From contig CAQTPN010000035.1 of the NCBI GenBank assembly GCA_948888345.1, forward strand, positions 1 through 9,054: 9,054 nt of DNA, in the 5' to 3' direction. Positions 1 to 5,168 of this stretch are shown piece after piece. Below the pieces are notes generated by a model that saw nothing but the letters and a program-made list of their open reading frames with translations, was not told where the DNA came from and did not search any database. Source of the DNA: an uncultured bacterium. GTDB taxonomy: Bacteria > Cyanobacteriota > Vampirovibrionia > Gastranaerophilales > Gastranaerophilaceae. The position numbers were made by a program, and so were the translations under genes. How positions within the stretch are numbered: the stretch's first letter is position 1; each line of letters begins with the position of its first letter.

Positions 1-806
1 TATTAAAAGAAATCAAAGAAAAAACTTCACAGCTTAAAACCAAACCCGGTTTAAGCGTAATACTTATAGGAAATAACCCTGCAAGTACCATTTACGTTAA
101 AAATAAAGAAAAACAGGCACAAAATGCAGGATTTAATTCAAATATTCACAGAATGGATGAAAATACCTCAAAAGAAGAGCTTTTAAACCTCATTGAAGCC
201 CTAAATAACGATGATACGGTGGATGGCATCTTATTGCAATTACCCTTGCCAAAACACCTTAATCCGTACGATTTTCTTGATAAAATTGACCCGAAAAAAG
301 ATGTGGACGGCTTTCACCCGATTAATGCAGGAAAATTAATGTTAAATGAAAACCCTTACGCGCTTCCCTGCACCCCTAAGGGGATAATCACAATGCTTGA
401 AGAATATAAAATACCGCTTGAAGGTGCAAACGCAGTAATCGTCGGACGCTCAAACATCGTTGGAAAACCTCTGGCAGGGCTTTTGTTAAACAAAAATGCA
501 ACCGTTACAATAGCCCATTCAAAAACAAAGAACCTCTCTGAAATTACAAAATCAGCAGATATATTAATTTCAGCCACAGGACAGCCTGATATTATAACAA
601 ACAATATGGTAAAAAAAGGTGCCGCCGTTATTGATGTCGGCATTATAAGGGATGAAAACGGCAAATTAAGAGGAGATGTGGATTTTAATAACGTTAAAAA
701 TACTGCAGGGTATATAACCCCTGTCCCCGGCGGTGTCGGTCCTATGACAATTGCAATGCTGATTCAAAATACATATAATCTTCATATTTTAAGGAATAAA
801 TTATGA
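1..806 (+). CDS. folD: FolD bifunctional methylenetetrahydrofolate dehydrogenase/cyclohydrolase (5' truncated)
   Basis: Interconverts 5,10-methylene-THF, methenyl-THF and 10-formyl-THF in the cytoplasm, feeding purine and formyl-Met synthesis. The frame is open from base 3, ahead of the internal ATG at 153, so about 267 residues are visible and roughly 15-20 N-terminal residues lie outside the window. Seen directly: the catalytic YxxxK motif (Tyr codon 93-95, Lys codon 105-107, in PASTIYVKNK), QLPLPKHL, the folate-site DVDGFHP, PCTPKGI, the NADP-binding loop VGRSNIVGKPLAG, IDVGI and the C-terminal signature TPVPGGVGPMTIAML. All hallmark residues are intact, so this should be a working enzyme. 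The stop codon TGA overlaps the ATG of alr, and the alr ribosome binding site lies in the last codons of folD, so the two are probably translationally coupled. Confidence 0.96.
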   Translation, partial: LKEIKEKTSQLKTKPGLSVILIGNNPASTIYVKNKEKQAQNAGFNSNIHRMDENTSKEELLNLIEALNNDDTVDGILLQLPLPKHLNPYDFLDKIDPKKDVDGFHPINAGKLMLNENPYALPCTPKGIITMLEEYKIPLEGANAVIVGRSNIVGKPLAGLLLNKNATVTIAHSKTKNLSEITKSADILISATGQPDIITNNMVKKGAAVIDVGIIRDENGKLRGDVDFNNVKNTAGYITPVPGGVGPMTIAMLIQNTYNLHILRNKL

Positions 807-1963
807 TAAACAGAAGCCTTCCAGTTAATAAATTAAGAGATGCATGGGTTGAAATAAACCTTGGAAATCTTGAATTCAACATAAATTCAATCAAAAAGAA
901 AATAAAGGAAACTTTACCTGAAAACATTAATATGCCAAAATTAATGGCAGTTATAAAAGCAGATGCCTACGGACATGGAAGTCTAATGTGCGCACCGGTT
1001 TTAACCGCCTGCGGGGTGGAAGCTTTCGGCGTTGCAAGCGTGGATGAAGGTCTTGAATTAAGAAATAATAAAATAAAAGAACCTATCTTAGTACTTGGAA
1101 CCGTTCCCATCTGGGCATTTGAGAGTGCTGCAAAAAATGATATAACCGTTTCAATATTTAATCAGGAGCATCTTGAGGCTGCAAAGATTCTTTACGACAG
1201 AACAAAATTAAAACTCAAAGCCCACATAAAAATTGATACCGGAATGAACAGAATAGGTATTCAAACAAGCTATGCAGCCGATTTTATAAAGAAGGTTCAA
1301 AACGCGGATTATATTGACCTTAAAGGAATTTTTACCCACTTTGCAAACGTTGAAAATCCTGAAATTTTAAACCTTCAAAGAAAAAACTTCAAAAATGTTA
1401 TAAATTTAATTGACACAAAAAACCTTACAATTCACTGCCAGAACAGTCTTGGCGCATTTATTGACCCCTGTGTAAAATGCTCCGCAGTAAGGCTCGGCAT
1501 AATTTTATACGGTCTCTCCCCCTTAACGGAAGGGAAAAACTGCGGTATTGAACTTCCTGAATTAAAACCTGTGATGGGTCTAAAAGCAAGGATTACAAAT
1601 ATCCACACAATTGAAAAAGGCGAAGGTGTAAGCTACGGCTACACTTATATTGCAGATAAAAAAACCCGCGTTGCAACAATTCCCATAGGATACGCTGACG
1701 GTGTTTCAAGAAATCTGTCAAATAAAATAGAAGCAGGCTTAAACGGTAAAAAAATTAAACAAATCGGCCGTGTTACGATGGACCAGATTATGTTTGACAT
1801 CACAGATATTGAAGATGCCAAAGTGGGTGACACTATAACCCTTTTAGGAAAAGATGAAAATAATTACTATTCAATAGATAAATGGGCAAACCTTTTAAAT
1901 ACAATCAACTACGAATTAACCTGCAGACTGAAAGTAAGGCTGCCAAAAATCTATGTAAGATAA
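803..1963 (+). CDS. alr: Alanine racemase
   Basis: PLP-dependent conversion of L-alanine to D-alanine for the peptidoglycan stem peptide. The 386 residues match the usual size. The N-terminal TIM barrel carries the PLP lysine K52 in VIKADAYGHG, with KIDTGMNRIG and GIFTHFANVE further on. The C-terminal beta domain carries the second catalytic base, Tyr278 in the GVSYG motif, then VATIPIGYADG and IGRVTMDQIMFDIT. The start ATG at 803 sits 7 nt after AAGGA (791-795), and it overlaps the folD stop as ATGA, so it depends on a transcript entering from folD. A link between folate metabolism and cell-wall supply is only positional. No terminator is seen between this stop and gcvH. Confidence 0.97.
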   Translation: MINRSLPVNKLRDAWVEINLGNLEFNINSIKKKIKETLPENINMPKLMAVIKADAYGHGSLMCAPVLTACGVEAFGVASVDEGLELRNNKIKEPILVLGTVPIWAFESAAKNDITVSIFNQEHLEAAKILYDRTKLKLKAHIKIDTGMNRIGIQTSYAADFIKKVQNADYIDLKGIFTHFANVENPEILNLQRKNFKNVINLIDTKNLTIHCQNSLGAFIDPCVKCSAVRLGIILYGLSPLTEGKNCGIELPELKPVMGLKARITNIHTIEKGEGVSYGYTYIADKKTRVATIPIGYADGVSRNLSNKIEAGLNGKKIKQIGRVTMDQIMFDITDIEDAKVGDTITLLGKDENNYYSIDKWANLLNTINYELTCRLKVRLPKIYVR

Positions 1964-2112
1964 TTTATGAAGCATACAAAAATAATATAATGATACATCC
2001 CTTAACACTTTTTATAAATTACTGGCGCAAAGGCAGAAATTATGATAATAAATAAATTGTGCAGTATTGCTAAAATTAAAAAGAAAACAAAAGGAAAAAG
2101 GAAAAACTAAAA
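1964..2112 (+). other. alr-gcvH intergenic spacer with a possible 22-codon leader ORF
   Basis: This short AT-rich spacer has no clear terminator and no convincing promoter. An ATG at 2042 opens a 22-codon frame ending with TAA at 2108-2110, two bases before the gcvH start. Its C-terminal half is almost only Lys, Arg, Asn and Thr, coming from the purine-rich ribosome-binding region, which argues that most of it is chance. No glycine riboswitch-like structure is visible ahead of gcvH. Confidence 0.3.
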
Positions 2113-2511
2113 ATGAGCACATCTCAATCTAATGCACCTGAAGGAATTTTATGCTCTAAAACCCACGAATGGGCGCTCGAAGAAGATAGTATAATAACTA
2201 TCGGGCTTACAGACTATGCTATAGAGCAATTGGGCGACATTGTATTTGTAGAACTGCCCGAAGTTGGTACAGAATTTGCCAAAAATGAAGTTTTCGCAAC
2301 AATTGAATCCGTTAAAGCCGCATCAGAAATTTATATGCCTGTCGGCGGAAAAATTATAGAAGTAAATGAAGAGCTTATAAATTCTCCCGAACTTATGAAT
2401 GAAGATGTCTGGGAAAAAGGATGGCTGATAAAAATCGAAAGCAGCACATATCAGGAAGATTCCCTCGGCCTTCTTGAATATGAGGACTATAAAGAAGAGG
2501 CTGCGATTTAG
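2113..2511 (+). CDS. gcvH: Glycine cleavage system H protein (lipoyl carrier)
   Basis: GcvH carries the aminomethyl arm between the P, T and L proteins of the glycine cleavage complex; in some bacteria it is also a relay in lipoate assembly. The 132 residues match the family. Seen directly: SKTHEW near the N-terminus, GLTDYAIEQLGDIVFVELP, and the lipoylation site with Lys68 in ATIESVKAASE, followed by the NEELINSPELMNEDVWEKGWL region typical of GcvH. The start at 2113 follows purine-rich AAGGA (2098-2102) with 10 nt spacing. No gcvT, gcvP or lipoate ligase lies in this window, so either the rest of the complex is elsewhere or the protein serves mainly lipoate metabolism; the sequence does not decide. 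The C-terminal tail after residue 110 is acidic and longer than in many homologues. Confidence 0.95.
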   Translation: MSTSQSNAPEGILCSKTHEWALEEDSIITIGLTDYAIEQLGDIVFVELPEVGTEFAKNEVFATIESVKAASEIYMPVGGKIIEVNEELINSPELMNEDVWEKGWLIKIESSTYQEDSLGLLEYEDYKEEAAI

Positions 2512-2515
2512 AGGT

Positions 2516-2543
2516 TTGTTAAGAAATATTACAATAATATAAA
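2516..2543 (+). promoter_or_regulatory. Possible promoter for the RHH gene
   Basis: TTGTTA (2516-2521) and TATAAA (2538-2543) are separated by 16 nt just after the gcvH stop. This would give a leader of about 100 nt before the RHH gene. The whole segment is extremely AT-rich, so chance matches are likely. Within that leader, ATATAAA (2572-2578) and TTTATAT (2584-2590) form a 7-bp inverted repeat that could be an operator or simply AT noise. Confidence 0.35.
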
Positions 2544-2653
2544 AAATATATATAAAATAGTCAATTTTTTCATATAAAAAAACTTTATATAAGTACAAGA
2601 GAGAGCCAAAAGAGAAAAATTAAAAGATAATATATAACGGAGGAATTAAACCA

Positions 2654-2842
2654 ATGGCAAGAGTACTTATTTCAATGCCCGAAAAGTTTTTAGATGAAAT
2701 AGATCAAGTAGCGGATACTGAAAATCGCTCACGTTCGGAACTAATCCGTGAAGCACTTCGTACTTATATTCACAGAACCAAAATTCGTGAAAATACATTT
2801 GCACAAAAGAATGCAAATATCTTGGAAGCCCTGCTTGATTAA
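2654..2842 (+). CDS. Ribbon-helix-helix (CopG/Arc-type) DNA-binding protein
   Basis: A 62-residue protein with the plain ribbon-helix-helix layout: beta strand RVLISMPE (about residues 3-10), helix A KFLDEIDQVADTENR (11-25), then the turn and helix B SRSELIREALRTYIHR (26-41), as in Pfam RHH_1. The tail of about 20 residues (to LEALLD) is rich in Lys, Asn and Ala. Such proteins bind DNA as dimers, the N-terminal strand entering the major groove, and act as autorepressors, plasmid copy regulators or antitoxins. A strong ribosome binding site, GGAGG (2639-2643), lies 10 nt before the ATG. No toxin-like ORF follows: the next 448 bases hold no gene, so the antitoxin reading is weak and a solitary regulator is more likely. 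The target is unknown; the downstream CATG array is a candidate by position only. Confidence 0.85.
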   Translation: MARVLISMPEKFLDEIDQVADTENRSRSELIREALRTYIHRTKIRENTFAQKNANILEALLD

Positions 2843-2892
2843 CATCATAAATTGATTTTAAGGAGTTTAAAAGAGGAGAAAAGTTTTAGTTT

Positions 2893-2922
2893 AAAGCACC
2901 CCTATAAAAGGGGTGCTTTTTT
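2893..2922 (+). terminator. Strong intrinsic terminator after the RHH gene
   Basis: AAAGCACCCCT (2893-2903) pairs perfectly with AGGGGTGCTTT (2909-2919) around a 5-nt loop, giving an 11-bp stem with a GC-rich core. The 3' arm runs into six T residues (2917-2922). It ends the gcvH/RHH transcript and isolates the region that follows. Confidence 0.93.
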
Positions 2923-2944
2923 GTGCTTAATTTTTCGCAGCATT

Positions 2945-2988
2945 TTTATTTCCATGCCTTTTTCCATGCCAAAAGGCATGGAAATAAA
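2945..2988. repeat. Perfect 18-bp inverted repeat with an alternative hairpin
   Basis: TTTATTTCCATGCCTTTT (2945-2962) is the exact reverse complement of 2971-2988, with an 8-nt loop TCCATGCC. The loop region repeats part of the left arm: TTTCCATGCC occurs at 2949-2958 and again at 2961-2970. The right arm can therefore pair instead with the second copy, giving a 10-bp stem (2961-2970 with 2975-2984) closed by AAAA. The two folds exclude each other. No T-run follows on the plus strand, so it is not an ordinary terminator. It may be part of the CATG-motif cluster or an interspersed palindromic repeat. Confidence 0.8.
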
Positions 2989-3031
2989 TTAATCGTTACA
3001 TTTCTTAACTAAAAAATTAAAAAATTAAAAC

Positions 3032-3090
3032 CATGGAAACATGTACCCCCCATGGGTTTTGCATGTATCAAATCATGGAAAGCCATGTGT
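3032..3090. repeat. Three degenerate CATGG...CATGTR repeats
   Basis: The units are CATGGAAACATGTACC (3032), CATGGGTTTTGCATGTATC (3051) and CATGGAAAGCCATGTGTAA (3074). Each has two CATG palindromes 8-11 bases apart and the second is followed by TR. Arrays of short palindromes at about one helical turn are typical operators for cooperative dimeric regulators, including ribbon-helix-helix proteins such as MetJ. The binding protein is not identified. Confidence 0.5.
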
Positions 3091-3184
3091 AAAGAATATT
3101 TTGGACGGGTCAATTCCTTAATACATAAGCCATGCAAGCCATATAAGCTTTGTTACATGATGTTAATAATTGGCTAAAATACAC

Positions 3185-3212
3185 TTGTATCCTAGCTCTT
3201 AAGGGTTATAAT
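3185..3212 (+). promoter_or_regulatory. Sigma70-type promoter for the Cys-rich small protein gene
   Basis: TTGTAT (3185-3190) and a consensus TATAAT (3207-3212) are separated by 16 nt. Transcription would begin near 3219, giving a leader of about 70 nt. The promoter lies immediately downstream of the CATG cluster, whose last member ends at 3159, so bound proteins could act on it. Confidence 0.7.
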
Positions 3213-3233
3213 AGTATTAAATTCAGTTAGGGC

Positions 3234-3287
3234 AAGCCTTTTCAAAAATCAAAAGGCTTCATGTTCGGGTAGTGCTTATTTTAAGCA
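3234..3287 (+). promoter_or_regulatory. Structured 5' leader with two hairpins
   Basis: AAGCCTTTT (3234-3242) pairs with AAAAGGCTT (3251-3259) around the 8-nt loop CAAAAATC. A second stem, TGCTTA (3273-3278) with TAAGCA (3282-3287), closes only three bases before the ATG at 3291. Neither stem is followed by a T-run, so they are not terminators. They sit where they could control translation or mRNA stability. I do not recognise a known riboswitch class. Confidence 0.5.
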
Positions 3288-3290
3288 AAG

Positions 3291-3524
3291 ATGGAGAAAA
3301 AACAAGTGCTCAAAAGTAGGGATATGGGTCGTGCAGTTGCAGTTAGAAGATGGACAACAACAGCAATGGAATGCTACAAAAGAGGATGCAATTGCGAAGG
3401 GTGTTTTTACACTGATTTCTTTGGCAAATCTTCGCAAAAATGTCAAATGAAAGCTTCTGTGTTAGAATTAGTCAGAGTTTTAGGCAAACCTGACATTGAA
3501 ATGCAGCAAATACTAAACGATTAG
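3291..3524 (+). CDS. Small cysteine-rich protein of unknown function
   Basis: I cannot name this 77-residue family. It has five cysteines in the order C28-x4-C33-x-C35-x2-C38-x12-C51, centred on ECYKRGCNCEGCFY, a spacing that suggests a metal or Fe-S site. The N-terminal part is basic (RAVAVRRWTTTAMECYK) and the C-terminal part (MKASVLELVRVLGKPDIEMQQIL) is predicted helical. No signal peptide or membrane segment is visible, so a cytoplasmic nucleic-acid-binding or regulatory role is possible but unproven. The start is uncertain: ATG 3291 has no ribosome binding site, while the in-frame GTG at 3306 lies 9 nt after GGAG (3293-3296) and would give 72 residues. A third in-frame start, ATG 3324, has AGGG too close. 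It has its own promoter and structured leader and faces cdd convergently, with about 50 nt between the stops. Confidence 0.75.
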   Translation: MEKKQVLKSRDMGRAVAVRRWTTTAMECYKRGCNCEGCFYTDFFGKSSQKCQMKASVLELVRVLGKPDIEMQQILND

Positions 3525-3573
3525 GTTAAAATCGGACAAAAGGCCGTAATCGGGTGAATACAAGGGTGTTAAT

Positions 3574-3990
3574 CTATTGAAATTTAAAGCCGTAAGGCAA
3601 AAGTTCACTCAATTTATAAACAGTAAAATCTGTGTCATCTTCCAGTATTACCGAAATATCATAGTTTTTGCCATGCATCATGCTAAATTCATTTAACCAT
3701 TGAAGGCAAGCACCGCAAGGAAGGCAGTGCTTCTGGTTAGGGCTGAATACAGCAATTGCAAGAAGCTGGCTTTTTTCACCTGCGCTGAGTGCTGTAGAAA
3801 GCGCATTTCTTTCCGCACAAAGTCCAAGTCCGTAGCTTACATTTTCAATATTTGAACCTAAATAAACATTGCCGCTTTCAAAAAGTACCGCTGCACCCAC
3901 TGCAAATTTTGAATAAGGTGAATAGCTTGTTTTGCTTGCATCATTTGCCCTTTGAAGGAGTTCTTTAAATTTTGTTTTCAATTCTTCCAT
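3574..3990 (-). CDS. cdd: Cytidine deaminase (small tetrameric type)
   Basis: Zn-dependent hydrolytic deamination of (deoxy)cytidine to (deoxy)uridine for pyrimidine salvage. The 138 residues match the short homotetrameric class. Seen: SPYSKFAVGAA near the N-terminus, the substrate-binding GSNIENVSYGLGLCAERNA with zinc ligand C58 and proton-shuttling E60, and PCGAC with zinc ligands C92 and C95. One deviation: the residue after C95 is Leu (PCGACLQ), where most members have Arg (PCGxCRQ); the Arg of CAER is kept. It is the last gene of a minus-strand group, 63 nt after the MBL hydrolase stop. Only a weak GGAA precedes the ATG, so it may be read by coupling from upstream. Confidence 0.94.
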   Translation of the reverse strand: MEELKTKFKELLQRANDASKTSYSPYSKFAVGAAVLFESGNVYLGSNIENVSYGLGLCAERNALSTALSAGEKSQLLAIAVFSPNQKHCLPCGACLQWLNEFSMMHGKNYDISVILEDDTDFTVYKLSELLPYGFKFQ

Positions 3991-4067
3991 AGAAACAGTT
4001 CCATTTCAAATCTAGTATTACCGTATTTTGTAACATCCTGCATCAAATCGGGCCTAAAAGCTGCCAT
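3978..4067 (-). CDS. Possible 29-codon ORF bridging the MBL hydrolase and cdd genes
   Basis: On the minus strand an ATG at 4067, inside the last codons of the MBL gene, opens a frame that crosses the intergenic gap and stops with TGA at 3980-3978, inside the first codons of cdd. The peptide starts MAAFRPDLMQDVTKYG and ends MELFLWKN, with a balanced composition unlike random AT-rich translation. It overlaps both neighbours by 13-14 nt, an arrangement that fits translational coupling. Against it, no ribosome binding site is seen ahead of the ATG, and 29 codons is short enough to be chance. Confidence 0.3.
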   Translation of the reverse strand: MAAFRPDLMQDVTKYGNTRFEMELFLWKN

Positions 4068-4701
4068 ATCTTGCGTTTTTACCAAAATATGCGTTATTCA
4101 TTTTTTCATGCCCTATACTTGTATTATCGCCATGACCTGTAAAAACTTTAATTTTATCATCAAGCTTAAATAATTTTTCTTTTATGCTGTGTTCAATTTC
4201 TTTAAAATTCCCCGTAGGAAGGTCACACCGCCCTATTTCTTCATAAAAAAGCGTATCTCCGGAAAATAAATTATCCTCAATTAAATAACATAAAGAACCC
4301 TTTGAATGCCCGGGAGTTGCAATTATTTTAATTTTTTTTCCGCAAAAGTCGATTTCTTTAGTTTCATCAATAAATTCATCGATATGAACGGCCTCAACTC
4401 TTCTGTGGCCGAATAAATCACACTGTACCGCAAGATTTTTGTATAATTCTTTATCATCTTTTGACATTAAAATTTTCACATCGGGATATTTTTGCTTAAA
4501 TTCTTTCAAACCCATACAATGGTCAAAATGCGCATGGGTTATTAAAATGCATTCTAATTTTAAACCTTCTTTTTGAAGAAAATCAAAAATTGCATCATTT
4601 GAACCGGCACAGTCAAATAATACCGCACATTTTGAATTTTCGTCATATAAAAGATAATTATTTGCCGCAAATTCATACGGAATAAACTTTTTTACAATCA
4701 T
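4054..4701 (-). CDS. MBL-fold metallo-hydrolase, glyoxalase II-like
   Basis: A 215-residue metallo-beta-lactamase-fold protein with a full metal set: THAHFDH (H56, H58, D60, H61), H132 in TPGHSKGS, D149 in LFSGDTLF and H190 in TGHGDNT. GRCDLPTG after the metal aspartate and the TxIGHEKxxNxYF ending are typical of the short glyoxalase II-like (YcbL-type) group, which lacks the C-terminal helical glutathione-binding domain of true glyoxalase II. The likely activity is thioester or related ester hydrolysis; the substrate cannot be told from the sequence. A ribosome binding site, AAAGG, lies 7 nt before the ATG. The upstream hypothetical gene ends 20 nt earlier, so the two are probably cotranscribed, followed by cdd. 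Confidence 0.92.
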   Translation of the reverse strand: MIVKKFIPYEFAANNYLLYDENSKCAVLFDCAGSNDAIFDFLQKEGLKLECILITHAHFDHCMGLKEFKQKYPDVKILMSKDDKELYKNLAVQCDLFGHRRVEAVHIDEFIDETKEIDFCGKKIKIIATPGHSKGSLCYLIEDNLFSGDTLFYEEIGRCDLPTGNFKEIEHSIKEKLFKLDDKIKVFTGHGDNTSIGHEKMNNAYFGKNARYGSF

Positions 4702-4721
4702 TTTTTACCTTTTGTTTAAAT

Positions 4722-5024
4722 TTAGTTCCAATATTTTAACATACTTAAACATTTTACAAAAGGGTTTTGAGGTTTATTTACACGGTAAATTGTAATTAAA
4801 ATTTGCTGAATATCTTCTTCAGTCAGGTCAAAATGCAGCTTCAGGTCATTTAAATATTTATTTAAATGATTTTTGGCAGATTCCATATTTTCGCTGAATT
4901 TCTTTTTGAAAGGGTTCGTAAATTTTTTGCCGCCCTGTCCTAAAAAGCGGGCTGTTAAACAATTTTTCAAACAATTTTCAAAACAATCTTTTGATAAAAA
5001 ACCTTCATAAAAACGTTTTTTCAT
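4722..5024 (-). CDS. Hypothetical Cys- and Lys-rich protein, about 100 residues
   Basis: Not recognised. From ATG 5024 it begins MKKRFYEGFLSKDCFENCLK and has a Cys-x3-Cys-x3-Cys pattern (DCFENCLKNCL), a basic, aromatic middle (GGKKFTNPFKKKF), then a mostly helical C-terminal half containing LTEEDIQQILITIYRVNKPQ. A longer form from GTG 5075 would add 17 residues with two more cysteines (MRCVEKCKRHLIS). I prefer ATG 5024 because AGGTG lies 8 nt upstream. No signal peptide or membrane helix is visible. It is first in the minus-strand group with the MBL hydrolase (20-nt gap) and cdd. It could be a lineage-specific small protein; its function is unknown. Confidence 0.65.
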   Translation of the reverse strand: MKKRFYEGFLSKDCFENCLKNCLTARFLGQGGKKFTNPFKKKFSENMESAKNHLNKYLNDLKLHFDLTEEDIQQILITIYRVNKPQNPFVKCLSMLKYWN

Positions 5025-5168
5025 AAAATTTGCACCTGAAATTAAGTGCCGTTTGCACTTTTCTACACATCTCACTACACGCTTTAAAACCTTTTTCGGG
5101 CTTTACAAATTTATAATAAAATACTTAATGAAGAAATTCATTCCCTTTTAGTTTAATATTTTTTCAAG

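Larger units (their letters stand above)
2931..3184. other. Non-coding region with clustered CATG motifs
   Basis: The 448 bases from 2843 to 3290 hold no gene of normal size on either strand. After the terminator, eleven CATG tetramers fall within 2953-3159, at 2953, 2965, 2977, 3032, 3040, 3051, 3062, 3074, 3084, 3131 and 3156. In DNA this AT-rich fewer than one would be expected by chance. Within 3032-3087 the steps are 8, 11, 11, 12 and 10 bases, close to the helical repeat. The core reads as three degenerate units of the form CATGG...CATGTR starting at 3032, 3051 and 3074. The tail has AGCCATGCAAGCCAT (3128-3142). This looks like a multi-site protein-binding region or a decayed repeat; nothing in it resembles a CRISPR, tRNA or known riboswitch. 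Confidence 0.6.

Noticed and set aside
2042..2110. 22-codon leader peptide gene before gcvH
   Set aside because: Its second half is the purine-rich RBS region read as Lys/Arg/Asn; kept only as a note in the spacer entry.
1964..2112. Glycine riboswitch or other leader before gcvH
   Set aside because: The spacer is short and AT-rich, with no paired elements or tandem aptamer-like conserved blocks.
2323..2598. Minus-strand 91-codon ORF over the end of gcvH
   Set aside because: Low-complexity Phe/Tyr/Ile composition typical of the antisense of AT-rich coding DNA; gcvH is secure on the other strand.
2945..3159. CRISPR array
   Set aside because: The CATG units are only 8-12 bases apart, degenerate and without uniform spacers; no cas genes are present.
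3225..3290. tRNA, from the GTTCGGGTA run resembling a T-loop
   Set aside because: No cloverleaf can be drawn: no acceptor pairing, anticodon arm or D-arm in register.
2654..3290. Toxin-antitoxin module
   Set aside because: The RHH protein could be an antitoxin by fold, but no ORF of toxin size is present next to it on either strand.
3525..3573. Bidirectional terminator between the convergent Cys-rich gene and cdd
   Set aside because: No GC-rich stem followed by a T-run on either strand could be found.
5127..5142. Terminator after cdaA (AATGAA-GAAA-TTCATT)
   Set aside because: Only a 6-bp AT-rich stem, and no adjacent T-run on the minus strand; too weak to call.
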